64,000 nucleotides of DNA from Phycisphaeraceae bacterium (GTDB lineage: Bacteria; Planctomycetota; Phycisphaerae; Phycisphaerales; UBA1924). The number at the start of each line of letters is the position of its first letter. The stretch's first letter is position 1. The notes beneath the pieces are model-generated. The model saw only the letters and a list, made by a program, of their open reading frames with translations, was not told the origin of the DNA and searched no databases. Shown here piece by piece: positions 52,722 to 61,243 of this stretch. Made by a program: the position numbers and the translations under genes. The stretch spans positions 62,001 through 126,000 of the forward strand of contig JAHCJI010000008.1 of the NCBI GenBank assembly GCA_026126305.1, in the 5' to 3' direction.

Positions 52722-53605
52722 GGCACGATCTGCTCCGGCCGAGTCACCACGATGTCGGTGCCGCCTAATTGCTTGACGAGCGGAACCACACCAGCAAGTT
52801 CTTCGCGTCGTACCGCCGCCTTGACCGCGTATCCAGACTGCGATCGCAACGCCGAGACCGTCGGCTCGCGCATGCAGGGGAGTACGGAGACGATTACGTC
52901 GAGCCGATCGGCAGGTACATTGATCTCGATCATCACGCGCCGCCGCGCTTCGAGCACCGACCGAACGATGAGCCCCACACGTTCGACCTGCTCGCGTTTT
53001 GCAGGATCATCCATTGCCGTTCGCGAAGCGTAGAGACGAGTTGATGAGATCATCAGTTCCTCGATGACCACCAGCCCATTAGCCACCAACGTCGCGCCCG
53101 TCGCCGTGTTGTCGATGATGCAGTCCGCATCCTCGGGGGGCAAGACCTCGGTGGCACCGTACGACCGCAGCAGCGTCGCGTCGAGCCCGCGATCCTCGAT
53201 CCACACTTGTGCGATCCGCTCGTACTCGGACGCGACGACCAGCGGTCGATCGGGAAGCCGCCCGCCATCGAGCAGCGCCGCGGGAGCTGCGGCCACGAGC
53301 CTGACGCGATCGAGGCCCGTGTCCACGATCTCGACAAGGTCGGCGCCGGTCTCACGCACCCAATCGGCGCCAGCGAAGCCAACATCGCGGCTGCCGCCCG
53401 CCAGCATCTCCACGATCGCGCGGGGCTTGAGCAGCTTCACGCCAAAGCCAGCCAACGGCAGCGACGGCCGATAGCCCCGCTCGGTCGCCTCGATGTCCAG
53501 CCCGCCGTCGGCCAGCAGCCGACGAACGCCTTCGAACATTCGACCCTTGGGTATCGCGAACTTGATCGTCGTCGCGGTCGCGACGGGTTTGTCCAGCACG
53601 GTCAT
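52718..53605 (-). CDS. hisG: ATP phosphoribosyltransferase, long form
   Basis: First enzyme of histidine synthesis, joining ATP and PRPP; 295 residues from the ATG at 53605 (GGAG seven bases upstream). The catalytic part shows FAIPKGRMFEGVRRLL, GFAGADWVRETGADL and the PRPP loop DCIIDNTATGATL. A C-terminal ACT-like regulatory domain of about 75 residues (RRVMIEINVPADRLD; GGTDIVVTRPEQIVP) makes it the hexameric long form, which binds histidine directly and needs no HisZ. It is thus under feedback inhibition by family rule and, from the sequence upstream, transcriptional attenuation. Confidence 0.95.
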   Translation of the reverse strand: MTVLDKPVATATTIKFAIPKGRMFEGVRRLLADGGLDIEATERGYRPSLPLAGFGVKLLKPRAIVEMLAGGSRDVGFAGADWVRETGADLVEIVDTGLDRVRLVAAAPAALLDGGRLPDRPLVVASEYERIAQVWIEDRGLDATLLRSYGATEVLPPEDADCIIDNTATGATLVANGLVVIEELMISSTRLYASRTAMDDPAKREQVERVGLIVRSVLEARRRVMIEINVPADRLDVIVSVLPCMREPTVSALRSQSGYAVKAAVRREELAGVVPLVKQLGGTDIVVTRPEQIVP

Positions 53606-53663
53606 CAGTCGGCTCCGGGACTGCCCCTGCCGACGTTCTTGCAAGAGCACGCCGCCCCTGCAC

Positions 53664-53690
53664 GAAAAACGCCGGCGTTGGGCCGGCGTT
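53664..53690 (-). terminator. Intrinsic terminator of the his attenuator
   Basis: A perfect 9-bp stem AACGCCGGC/GCCGGCGTT (53668-53690) with a 5-base loop, running into TTTTT on the minus strand. It starts 28 bases after the leader ORF stop and ends about 60 bases before the hisG start. Confidence 0.88.
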
Positions 53691-53718
53691 AGTATCTTCG
53701 GATCAAAGATCCATCAGA

Positions 53719-53790
53719 TCACACGAACATCCGGCGCCCTCTCGGGTGCTTCAGATGGGCATGATGATGATGATGGAAATTTGCGGTCAT
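53719..53790 (-). CDS. hisL: his operon leader peptide, 23 aa
   Basis: A short ORF beginning MTANF, then five His codons in a row, Ala, His, Leu, Lys, His, a basic stretch (PRGRR) and MFV before TGA. Seven of codons 6-15 are His, six of them CAT. It precedes an intrinsic terminator and hisG, exactly the layout of the enterobacterial his leader. A ribosome stalled in the His run would free GGGC-gc-CGG (codons 18-20), which can pair with CCGGCCC of the terminator's 5' arm and loop (53680-53686) and so block termination. No ribosome-binding site is seen; the ORF may start at the mRNA 5' end. Confidence 0.85.
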   Translation of the reverse strand: MTANFHHHHHAHLKHPRGRRMFV

Positions 53791-53796
53791 CGCAAA

Positions 53797-53824
53797 AAGA
53801 TAGCCGCGTTCTGGCAAAGGTCAA
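53797..53824 (-). promoter_or_regulatory. Candidate his operon promoter
   Basis: TTGACC (53819-53824), a 16-base spacer and TATCTT (53797-53802), ending 6 bases before the leader ATG. It fits in the 38 bases between the pxpA stop and the leader ORF. The expected start of transcription falls at or beside the leader ATG. Confidence 0.5.
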
Positions 53825-53828
53825 GCCG

Positions 53829-54587
53829 TCAGTCCGCCATGATGCGGACCCCGCCGCCGAGCAACACCGATCGAACGGCCCACGCGATCGCCAACGAGTC
53901 GGGCGTGTCGCCATGCACGCAGAGCGTGTCGAAGCGGCCGCTGCGGGCCATTTGCAGGGCTTGGGCCGCAGCGACTTGTGGATCCGTCAGCACCGCGCCG
54001 GCTTCGCCCCGAGGCAGCATGGTGCCATCGGCCTCATACCCGCGATCGGCAAATCCCTCACGACGCACGGGAAGGTCCATCTCGCTCCACCGAGCCGCAC
54101 CGGCGGTCCCGGGCATGCCATAGAACAGCAACGATGCGAACGGATCGCCCGTCACCCCGGCCACGGCGTCGAGGCAGCCCCGCGCTACCGCCTCGGCCGC
54201 GTTGGCGTCGCCCATCACGCGGTGGTAGAGCGCCCCGTGCGGCTTGGCGTGCGACAGCGTGTGGCCCTGCTCGGCGGCGACTCGCGCCAGGCGGCCGACC
54301 TGCTCGCGGCACGCGTCATAGATCCCTTGCACGTCCAGGCCGATCTCGCGGCGCCCGAAGTGCTTCGGGTCGGCGTATCCCGGGTGGGCCCCCAGGCGCA
54401 CGCCCATATCGGCGGCACGCCGGACGATCGAACGCATGAGATCGTCCGAGCCCGCGTGCCCGCCGCAGGCGATGTTGACCGAGGTGACCACGCCCAGCAG
54501 TTCCAGGTCGCTTTCGAGCAACGCGTCGAGTTCGCCGGCATCGGCGTTGAGGTCGATCGATGGGCCCAGCAGGCTCGCGTCGTCCAT
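53829..54587 (-). CDS. pxpA: 5-oxoprolinase subunit A (LamB/YcsF family)
   Basis: Subunit of the ATP-dependent bacterial 5-oxoprolinase that opens pyroglutamate to glutamate; 252 residues. The family signature is IDLNADAGEL, then TSVNIACGGHAGSDDLMRS, GVRLGAHPGYADPKHFGRR, HTLSHAKPHGALYHRV and the closing LCVHGDTPDS. It is the last gene of pxpBCA, 3 bases after pxpC. The his leader promoter starts within 5 bases of its stop codon, so read-through into the his attenuator is possible. Confidence 0.94.
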   Translation of the reverse strand: MDDASLLGPSIDLNADAGELDALLESDLELLGVVTSVNIACGGHAGSDDLMRSIVRRAADMGVRLGAHPGYADPKHFGRREIGLDVQGIYDACREQVGRLARVAAEQGHTLSHAKPHGALYHRVMGDANAAEAVARGCLDAVAGVTGDPFASLLFYGMPGTAGAARWSEMDLPVRREGFADRGYEADGTMLPRGEAGAVLTDPQVAAAQALQMARSGRFDTLCVHGDTPDSLAIAWAVRSVLLGGGVRIMAD

Positions 54588-54590
54588 GCA

Positions 54591-55466
54591 TCATCCTACG
54601 AGGCGGACAACGGCTTCGGTACGCTGTCGCAGGCACGCGAGCGCCTCTTCGCGACCAACCGCCTCGAGCCGCACCCACTGCCCCGGGCACAACTGGCCCA
54701 CTGCCGGCAGGTCGGCGGCAATGATCGTGCCCACCGTCGCATAACCCCCCGTGGTCGGGCCGTCGGGGCCCAAGATCACCAACTCGCCCGTGGAAGGCGC
54801 TTGCACCGTGCCATGCAGCACGCCCATGCTCGGCCCGGTGTCGATGGCCCGGGCGGGGACGGAGCGTTCCAGCCGGACACCTACGCGGTCGGCCTTGTTC
54901 GAGACTTGCAGAAGGCCCGTGGGGCATTGCGTTTGCGCGCCATAGGTGGTCACCCGCAGCACGCGCCGACGAAGCGTCAAGGCGAGCATCGCGCGCACCC
55001 AGGCCGGGATCGGCACGGGTTCGCCCGATGATTCGCCGATGGGCAGCACGTCGCCCGCGCGCAGGGCCCGCCCCTCGAACCCGCCCAAGCCGGCGGACAG
55101 GAGCGTCGAACCCGAGCCGAGCACGCTCGATACGCCGAGGCCGCCGGTGACGGCCACGTACGCTCGGCACAAGCCCGCCGATGGGCAGGCTTCGACGCGG
55201 TCGCCTACTCGCAGGTCGATCGCTTCCAGGGCACGCTCGCCCGAGCTGAACGCGACGCGGCAAGGGGTCATGGCCTCAAGCACGAGCCGCCCCATGGCCA
55301 TCTCGACGCCCGCGGTGTCGGGCGTGTTGCCCGCGGCGATGTTGGCCAGCCGCAAGGAAAGCGTGTCGGCGGCACCGCCCCTGGGCACGCCCGTGTGCGC
55401 GTGGCCCGGGCGGCCCATGTCCTGCACGCTGGCCTGCCCAACGACCTCGACCACGCGCAGGCTCAT
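54591..55466 (-). CDS. pxpC: 5-oxoprolinase subunit C (biotin-dependent carboxyltransferase-like)
   Basis: A protein of 291 residues of the KipA/PxpC family. The N-terminal region carries SVQDMGRPGHAHTGVPRGGA (signature S-x-Q-D-x-G-R-x-G), then NPDTAG-like NTPDTAGVEMAMGRL, RAYVAVTGGLGVSSVLGS and the late ILGPDGPTTGGYATVGTI. Works with PxpB and PxpA on 5-oxoproline, probably through a phosphorylated intermediate. The ATG overlaps the pxpB stop by 4 bases. Length is a little short of typical, but all blocks are present. Confidence 0.92.
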   Translation of the reverse strand: MSLRVVEVVGQASVQDMGRPGHAHTGVPRGGAADTLSLRLANIAAGNTPDTAGVEMAMGRLVLEAMTPCRVAFSSGERALEAIDLRVGDRVEACPSAGLCRAYVAVTGGLGVSSVLGSGSTLLSAGLGGFEGRALRAGDVLPIGESSGEPVPIPAWVRAMLALTLRRRVLRVTTYGAQTQCPTGLLQVSNKADRVGVRLERSVPARAIDTGPSMGVLHGTVQAPSTGELVILGPDGPTTGGYATVGTIIAADLPAVGQLCPGQWVRLEAVGREEALACLRQRTEAVVRLVG

Positions 55467-56116
55467 GCTGCGAATTCCTTCGCCGAGATCGGAGCGAATT
55501 GCACCACATCACCAGCGTTCAGCAACGCGGGCTCCTGTCGCTGCGCGTCGAACATCACCAGATTCGTTCGCCCGATGATCCGCCACCCTCCGGGACCGGG
55601 CAGCGCGTAGACGCCGGTATAAGGACCGGCCAGCCCGACGCTGCCCGCGGGCAACCGTGTGCGCGGCGACGCGAGCCTTGGCACGCGCACGCCGTCGGGC
55701 AGGCCCGACAGGTATCCAAAGCCCGGCGCAAAGCCCAGGAACGCGACGGTAAACTCTGTGGACGTATGCCAACGCACGAGTTCGTCTAGGGCCATGCCCA
55801 TGAGGCGGGCAACATCGGGCAGGTCTGGCGCGTATGGCGGCTCGTAACAGACCGGGATGACGTGCCTGCGAGGCTGTTGCTCGACGTTCCCCAGCCGGTC
55901 GATCGCCAAGACGATGGCGCGGGCCGGATCTTGGGGCATCGATGCCTCGGGATTGATCAAGATCAGCAAGGAGCCGTCGGCGGGGACGACATCCAACACC
56001 CACGGCAGGCTCGCACGCCGTAGCCCTTGCGAGATCGCGTGCGATGGCGCATCGGTTTCGATACGCAGGCTTCGCTCGCTGGTCCACTGGATGTGTCGGA
56101 TGCCGGGCACACCCAA
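55463..56116 (-). CDS. pxpB: 5-oxoprolinase subunit B (KipI family)
   Basis: A protein of 217 residues. The C-terminal cyclophilin-like domain shows the family blocks IPVCYEPPYAPDLPDVARL, FTVAFLGFAPGFGYLSGLP, RLASPRTRLPAGSVGLAGPYTGVY and GGWRIIGRT. The N-terminal domain of about 85 residues is the small alpha/beta part. It is the first gene of pxpBCA and lies 15 bases after the LpxH-like phosphoesterase gene, so all four are probably co-transcribed. Confidence 0.93.
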   Translation of the reverse strand: MGVPGIRHIQWTSERSLRIETDAPSHAISQGLRRASLPWVLDVVPADGSLLILINPEASMPQDPARAIVLAIDRLGNVEQQPRRHVIPVCYEPPYAPDLPDVARLMGMALDELVRWHTSTEFTVAFLGFAPGFGYLSGLPDGVRVPRLASPRTRLPAGSVGLAGPYTGVYALPGPGGWRIIGRTNLVMFDAQRQEPALLNAGDVVQFAPISAKEFAA

Positions 56117-56131
56117 GGATAGTGCATCGGG

Positions 56132-57085
56132 TCAACCGACTTGGACGCCTTCGATGCGTTGCTTGGACTGTGGTGCCCGACGCCTTTGGCCCCTGGACCT
56201 GCGACCGCCTGAGAGTTGCCCGTATTGTCGGAGCCGATCGACGACGGCCTTGCCGTCGAGCAGGCGGATGGACCCGTCGTGCAGCTCGACCAGGGCGGTG
56301 CAACTCTCGACCCAGTCGCCGCAGTTGTAGTACATCATGCCCGGGTGCCGGGCGTCGGGGCGGATCTCGGCCTTGTGGATATGCCCGCAGACCACACCGT
56401 CGAAGCCCTTGCGCTTGGCCTCATCGGTCAGGGCTTCTTCGAACTTGCTGATGTAGGTGCAGGCGCTCTTGACCTTGAGTTTCAGGAACTGGCTCAGGCT
56501 CCAGTAGTTGAGCCCGAAGAGGCGTCGGATACGGTTGTACTGCCGGTTGATTCGCAGCAGCAACTCATAACTGGCCGAGCCGAGCATCGAGAGCGCCCGG
56601 GCGTGCTTGACTACCATGTCAAATTGGTCGCCGTGGCTGATAAACAAGCGCTTGCCGTCGGCGGTCATGTGCTCGGCGTCAAGCAGCAGTTCCACGCCAC
56701 CAAAGCTCAGGCCCGCGTACTGCCTCGCGTGCTCGTCGTGGTTTCCGGGGATGTAGACCACCCGCGTGCCCTTGCGGGCCATCTTGAGGATGCGGCCGAT
56801 GACGCGGTTGTGCTTGCCGGGCCAGTACCACTTGCTCTTGAGCCGCCACATGTCGATCACGTCGCCCACGAGATAGAGCGTCTCGCAGCGTACACACTTG
56901 AGGAACGCGCTCAGTTCCCGTGCCTGGCAACCATTGCTGCCCAGGTGCAGGTCGCTGAGAAAGATCGTGCGATACCGCAGGTCAAGCCGTTCGACCCCGG
57001 ACGCTTCATCACGGATCACGGCCGGCTCGGTCCACACCGCACGATCGGGTGCGTCCAGGCGGTCGTTGGCACTCTCGTACGCCAT
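56132..57085 (-). CDS. UDP-2,3-diacylglucosamine diphosphatase-like metallophosphoesterase
   Basis: A 317-residue calcineurin-fold phosphoesterase. Metal motifs in order: FLSDLHLGSNG, YLVGDVIDMWR, YIPGNHDEHAR, LFISHGDQFD and VVCGHIHKAEIR. The helical insert containing WYWPGKHNRV and FGLNYWSLSQFLKLKVKSA puts it with the LpxH-like group that acts on lipid A precursors or related nucleotide lipids, rather than with DNA nucleases. A basic C-terminal tail (GGRRSRGQRRRAPQSK) is extra. It precedes pxpBCA. The true substrate in planctomycetes is open. Confidence 0.85.
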   Translation of the reverse strand: MAYESANDRLDAPDRAVWTEPAVIRDEASGVERLDLRYRTIFLSDLHLGSNGCQARELSAFLKCVRCETLYLVGDVIDMWRLKSKWYWPGKHNRVIGRILKMARKGTRVVYIPGNHDEHARQYAGLSFGGVELLLDAEHMTADGKRLFISHGDQFDMVVKHARALSMLGSASYELLLRINRQYNRIRRLFGLNYWSLSQFLKLKVKSACTYISKFEEALTDEAKRKGFDGVVCGHIHKAEIRPDARHPGMMYYNCGDWVESCTALVELHDGSIRLLDGKAVVDRLRQYGQLSGGRRSRGQRRRAPQSKQRIEGVQVG

Positions 57086-57152
57086 GCAATATTCTTCGGC
57101 GCTTCATCCGATGGATCGCGTGCCTGAAACATCGTTTTCCATGAAACTTTGT

Positions 57153-59564
57153 TTAAGAACGCACCCGGAGAACTCGGGCGGCCCGCGAGGCCAGCTCGGC
57201 CCAGGCCTGCTTATCGGCCACTTGATGGCCCGACAGCAGATGCTCGCGACCCTGGAGCACCTCGTACAGAGCATTCTGGGCCATGTCCAATCGCACCTCG
57301 AATGGGGCCGCGCCAACCATCTCGGCCAATGCGGCGATCGATCGCAGGGCCTGGCTGTCGGCCGGGTCGGCCAGCAGACGCTCGCTCAGCCGTGCCAACG
57401 CGGCCTCGGCCACGTACGAGAGCGTCGTTCGGTCGAGGTCGACACCGGCCTGCTCGGCGCGCTCGAGGATCTGCCGGGCCTTTTCCACGTCTGGGTCCTC
57501 GTCTCGCAAGGCGCGGACAAGGTCGGCGTTGAGCACCAGTTCCACCGGAAAGTACAACGCCCGCGGCGCGGGTATCTTCATGGCGTGCAGGAAGTGCAGC
57601 AACGGTGCCTGATCGGCGTACATCCGCCGGTACGTCGCCTCGGCGCTATCGAGGGCACCTTCGAGCACCTGCTCGGCCACCTTGCGTTGCTCGTCCTTGA
57701 AGAGGGAAGCCAGCGAGAAGGTTGAACTGCCAAAGTCACGCTCGATCAGCCGCAGCAGCTTGCCATACTGGGCCAGATCGAAAGCCTGCCGAGCTTCCTG
57801 GAGGAACGATGCCATCATTTCATCGGGCACCTCAAGCCCCGCGCCGCCGGTGATGATGTGGTCCGACAGGTGCAGCACGGCATACGTAACCCGCTGGCTG
57901 TTGAGGCTCAGTCGGCTTGTCAGCGTCGCACGGCCCACGCGCAGCCGCGTGCGGCCCGCGGTCATCTCGTGCCGCTCCTCGCTGCGAACGTCGTAGCAAT
58001 ACACCTCGGCCTTGTCGTCGGCATCTTCGAAGAGGCTGATGACCGCGTAGTGCTCGGCCATCTTGAGCAGGTCGACCTTGGCGGGCCGCACCATATTGAC
58101 GTAGACACTGCGTCCATCGCCGTGCTCACGCAGGTTGCTCTGGGCTTTACCCAGCCGATCGAGGAAGTCTTCCTCAAAGGATTCCTCGAACAGACCTTCG
58201 GAAATCTGGATCACACGGCCCGCGTACTGGAGCACTTGCACCGTCTCGATGCCCGTGAGTTCATCGAAGAACCAGCCGCAACTGGTGTACATGAGCATGG
58301 CGTTGCGCTGCATTTCGAGCAAGCGCAGCGCGCGGGTGTAGTCGATGCCCGGCCCGCGCTCGCGGGCGTGGTGGTCGACAAACTCGATGGCACGTTCGCG
58401 CGTGCGCTCGAGGATCACCTGGATGTACTCGTCACGCACCGCCCACGGATCGTTGAAGATCTTGCCCGCCTCGCGCTCGAATCGCAGGGCCATCTCGTCG
58501 CGCAGCCAGTCGAGTGCTTCTCGCAGCGGCTTGCGCCATTGCTGGTTCCAGCCCGGATGCCCCCCACTGTGGCAGCCGCAATCGGCACGCCAACGCTCGA
58601 TGCCATGGACACAACTCCACGACGAATTGTCGATGACCTCGACCTCCCACTGCGGCGGGTGCATCTCGAGATATTGCCCGTAGTTGGTCAGGCGGGCTTC
58701 GTGGCCGTCCATGATATGGCGTATGGCATACGAGAGTGCCATGTCGCCGTACGGATGGTGGTGCCCGTAACTCTCCCCATCGGTGGCGATATGCACCAGT
58801 TGCGGTTCTTCGCGATGCTCAAACCCACCGAGCAGACGCCGTGCGAAGTGCTCGCCGTTGCTCAGCAACCGCTCGAAGGCCACCGCCTGCGAGAGAGGGC
58901 CGTCATAGAAAAAGATATCGATGGACCGTCCACCATCCAGGTTGCATCGGTATGGCCGACGCGGATCGATCCCGTGCTGGCTCGCGTCGATCCACTTCTC
59001 CGAGCCGATGCGGCGATACCGCAACGCCTGCCGGGGCGCGAGGATGGTGTAGGTGATGCGCTGCGACGCAAGTTCCTCGAGCACCGCGCGACTGACGGCC
59101 GCTTCTGGCAGCCACATGCCCTCGGGCCGCCGACCAAAGCGGTGCTCGAAGTCACGAATGCCCCAGAGCACCTGCGTGCGCCGGTCGCGCGCGTTGGCCA
59201 GCGGCATGATCATGTGGTTGTACGCCTGCGCGATCGCCGATCCGTGCCCACCGTTCAGATCGATACTGTGCCGATCGGCGGCGAGGATAGCCGCGTAGGC
59301 CTCGGGTGCGTTGAGTTGCATCCACGACAACAGCGTGGGTCCAAAGTTGAAGCTGATGTGCGCGTAGTTGTTGTTGATCCGTTGGATCCATCCCTCGGCA
59401 TCCAGGATCCGTGCCTGCCCGTTGGGTTGGTAGCATTCGGCCGTGATGCGCTCGTTCCAATCGTGGTAGGGATACGCCGAGTCCTGCACCTCCACACGCT
59501 CGAGCCAGGGATTCTCTCGCGGTGGTTGATAAAAGTGGCCGTGGATGCACACGTAGCGATTCAT
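57153..59564 (-). CDS. Glycoside hydrolase family 57-type protein
   Basis: A protein of 803 residues from the ATG at 59564 (MNRYVCIHGHFYQPPRENPW), which overlaps the malQ stop. The GH57 start HGHFYQPPRENPW, the nucleophile-type region GMWLPEAAVSRAVLEEL and the ATDGESYGHHHPYGD motif with the acid Asp are present. A long all-helical second half of more than 350 residues follows, as in the DUF3536 subgroup. GH57 enzymes act on alpha-glucans as amylases, branching enzymes or transglycosylases. Position after glgB and malQ supports glycogen metabolism. The exact reaction is unknown. Confidence 0.88.
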   Translation of the reverse strand: MNRYVCIHGHFYQPPRENPWLERVEVQDSAYPYHDWNERITAECYQPNGQARILDAEGWIQRINNNYAHISFNFGPTLLSWMQLNAPEAYAAILAADRHSIDLNGGHGSAIAQAYNHMIMPLANARDRRTQVLWGIRDFEHRFGRRPEGMWLPEAAVSRAVLEELASQRITYTILAPRQALRYRRIGSEKWIDASQHGIDPRRPYRCNLDGGRSIDIFFYDGPLSQAVAFERLLSNGEHFARRLLGGFEHREEPQLVHIATDGESYGHHHPYGDMALSYAIRHIMDGHEARLTNYGQYLEMHPPQWEVEVIDNSSWSCVHGIERWRADCGCHSGGHPGWNQQWRKPLREALDWLRDEMALRFEREAGKIFNDPWAVRDEYIQVILERTRERAIEFVDHHARERGPGIDYTRALRLLEMQRNAMLMYTSCGWFFDELTGIETVQVLQYAGRVIQISEGLFEESFEEDFLDRLGKAQSNLREHGDGRSVYVNMVRPAKVDLLKMAEHYAVISLFEDADDKAEVYCYDVRSEERHEMTAGRTRLRVGRATLTSRLSLNSQRVTYAVLHLSDHIITGGAGLEVPDEMMASFLQEARQAFDLAQYGKLLRLIERDFGSSTFSLASLFKDEQRKVAEQVLEGALDSAEATYRRMYADQAPLLHFLHAMKIPAPRALYFPVELVLNADLVRALRDEDPDVEKARQILERAEQAGVDLDRTTLSYVAEAALARLSERLLADPADSQALRSIAALAEMVGAAPFEVRLDMAQNALYEVLQGREHLLSGHQVADKQAWAELASRAARVLRVRS

Positions 59565-61243
59565 GTTGCGGCGGCTCCAGTCGATTGCAATAGCAACCCA
59601 ACCCAACGGGCGATGCGCGAGGCGATGCTATCGCTGCCACGCAGCTCTTCAAGGCCCACGTGCATCGGTCGCCGCCAGCACGGATAACCCGCACTCACCC
59701 CCGGGATGTTCTGGGGCTCCAGCTCACCCCACAGATCCTCGAGCGAGAGCATCACCACGGGTGCGGGCGTACGACACAGCTTGTCCATCAACGCATCGAA
59801 CAGGTCCGCATCATCCCGCACTAACAGCGATATACGGAGCCGTTCAAGCGCCTCGGCACGCAATCGCAAGCCATGCGCGGCCGCCGAAGCATCGAGCAGC
59901 CCGAGCGACGCACGAAGATCGACGTCACGCCCGGCCAGATATCCCGCGAAGGTGGGCATGTCGTGGGTGTTTGGCGCTGCCAGCAGGTCGGGTTTGTCCG
60001 GGCCCGGGTCCGTGGCCTGATCACCGGCATCGTACTGGGCGGCCGTCATGCCCATCAGCCGCCGCTGCACCATGGCACGATCGACCTCCGGGGGCACCGT
60101 ACCCAGATTCTCGCCGATGAAAGTCGCCTCGTACTCGTGCGAGAGTGCGGCGAGCCGGTCGAGCGCGCCCTGGGCGTCGTAGCGCACATACACGCCATCG
60201 TCCGCCCCGTGTCCATCGGGGATCCAATACAAACGCCACAAGCCCATCACGTGGTCCAGACGGAGCGTGCGCGCGTATCGAAGGTGCCGACGCAACGCCT
60301 CGACCAACTCGGCGTGCCCCGAAGCGCGGGCTATCTCGGGCTTGATCGGCGGGAAGCCCCATACCTGCCCCTCGGGAAAGTACACGTCGGGTGGAGCGCC
60401 TACGGCCACGCCCCTGGCGTACAGGTCCGGGTTGCGATGCACGTCGAACCCATCGGCCACGACGCCTACGGGAAGATCGAGGTAGAGCCCGCAACCCGAC
60501 GCTTCGGCCCTCTGTCGGACGCACGTGAGTTGCGCGTGCAACAGCCACTGCGCATAAGCGTACAGCCGCTCGGCCGACGCATCGCCTTCCTGATTCGCGC
60601 GCCATCGAACGTAAGCGCCAATCAGCGCGTCCTGTCGAACAAAGGCGTCGACCGGGCCCATGTCCGCGCGGGCCGCCTCGCGTTCGAGCACCCTCCTCTT
60701 GAGACTCCAGCACGCGGCATAGTTGATCAGCGGCGCTTCGCCAAGCCGCCGGGCTTCGGCCCGTTCGGCATCGTTCATGGCACCGTACATGTCCAGGTAC
60801 AATTCGCTGAACACGCCCCGGCTGAGCGGCGCATAGGGGCAGCCGTCGGTGGGCGTCGTGTACCGCCCGGCCAGCAGCGGCAGCGTGCTGACCAGCGACG
60901 CACCCAATCCGCCGGCCCATTCGCACAATTGCGCGAGGTCTTCCAGGTCGCCCACTCCACCGCCGCGCTCGCTGCGCACGGCGTACAGGGGCGCAAAGAC
61001 GCCGAACTGCCTTGCATGGCCTCGCCAGAATGCTCTCGGCGTGCCTGTTTGCGGCGTCGTGACTTTGGCCGCGTCGGCGGATGTATCGATATCCACACCT
61101 AGCGCGCGCAGGACACTCAGCAACGCCGCCTCGCTCGGAAAGCATCGCACGCCCATGCCGTTGTCGTGCTCGGTCAGCAAGCCGTGCGCACGGGCCAACC
61201 GCAGCAACGCCGGATCCCGGGCGTCGTCCGCGCGGATGCTCAT
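59561..61243 (-). CDS. malQ: 4-alpha-glucanotransferase
   Basis: GH77 amylomaltase of 560 residues, transferring maltooligosyl units between glucans. The ATG at 61243 (MSIRADDARD) overlaps the glgB stop by 4 bases. Motifs are GCPYAPLSRGVFSELYLD, LRLDHVMGLWRLYWIPDG (nucleophile Asp), FIGENLGTVPPEVDRAM (acid/base Glu) and APNTHDMPTFAGYLAG. It works between glgB and the GH57 enzyme in glycogen remodelling. Assignment is firm. Confidence 0.94.
   Translation of the reverse strand: MSIRADDARDPALLRLARAHGLLTEHDNGMGVRCFPSEAALLSVLRALGVDIDTSADAAKVTTPQTGTPRAFWRGHARQFGVFAPLYAVRSERGGGVGDLEDLAQLCEWAGGLGASLVSTLPLLAGRYTTPTDGCPYAPLSRGVFSELYLDMYGAMNDAERAEARRLGEAPLINYAACWSLKRRVLEREAARADMGPVDAFVRQDALIGAYVRWRANQEGDASAERLYAYAQWLLHAQLTCVRQRAEASGCGLYLDLPVGVVADGFDVHRNPDLYARGVAVGAPPDVYFPEGQVWGFPPIKPEIARASGHAELVEALRRHLRYARTLRLDHVMGLWRLYWIPDGHGADDGVYVRYDAQGALDRLAALSHEYEATFIGENLGTVPPEVDRAMVQRRLMGMTAAQYDAGDQATDPGPDKPDLLAAPNTHDMPTFAGYLAGRDVDLRASLGLLDASAAAHGLRLRAEALERLRISLLVRDDADLFDALMDKLCRTPAPVVMLSLEDLWGELEPQNIPGVSAGYPCWRRPMHVGLEELRGSDSIASRIARWVGLLLQSTGAAAT

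Noticed and set aside
57858..59687. Plus-strand frame of 609 codons opposite the GH57 gene
   Set aside because: Antisense shadow; the minus-strand gene has clear catalytic motifs.
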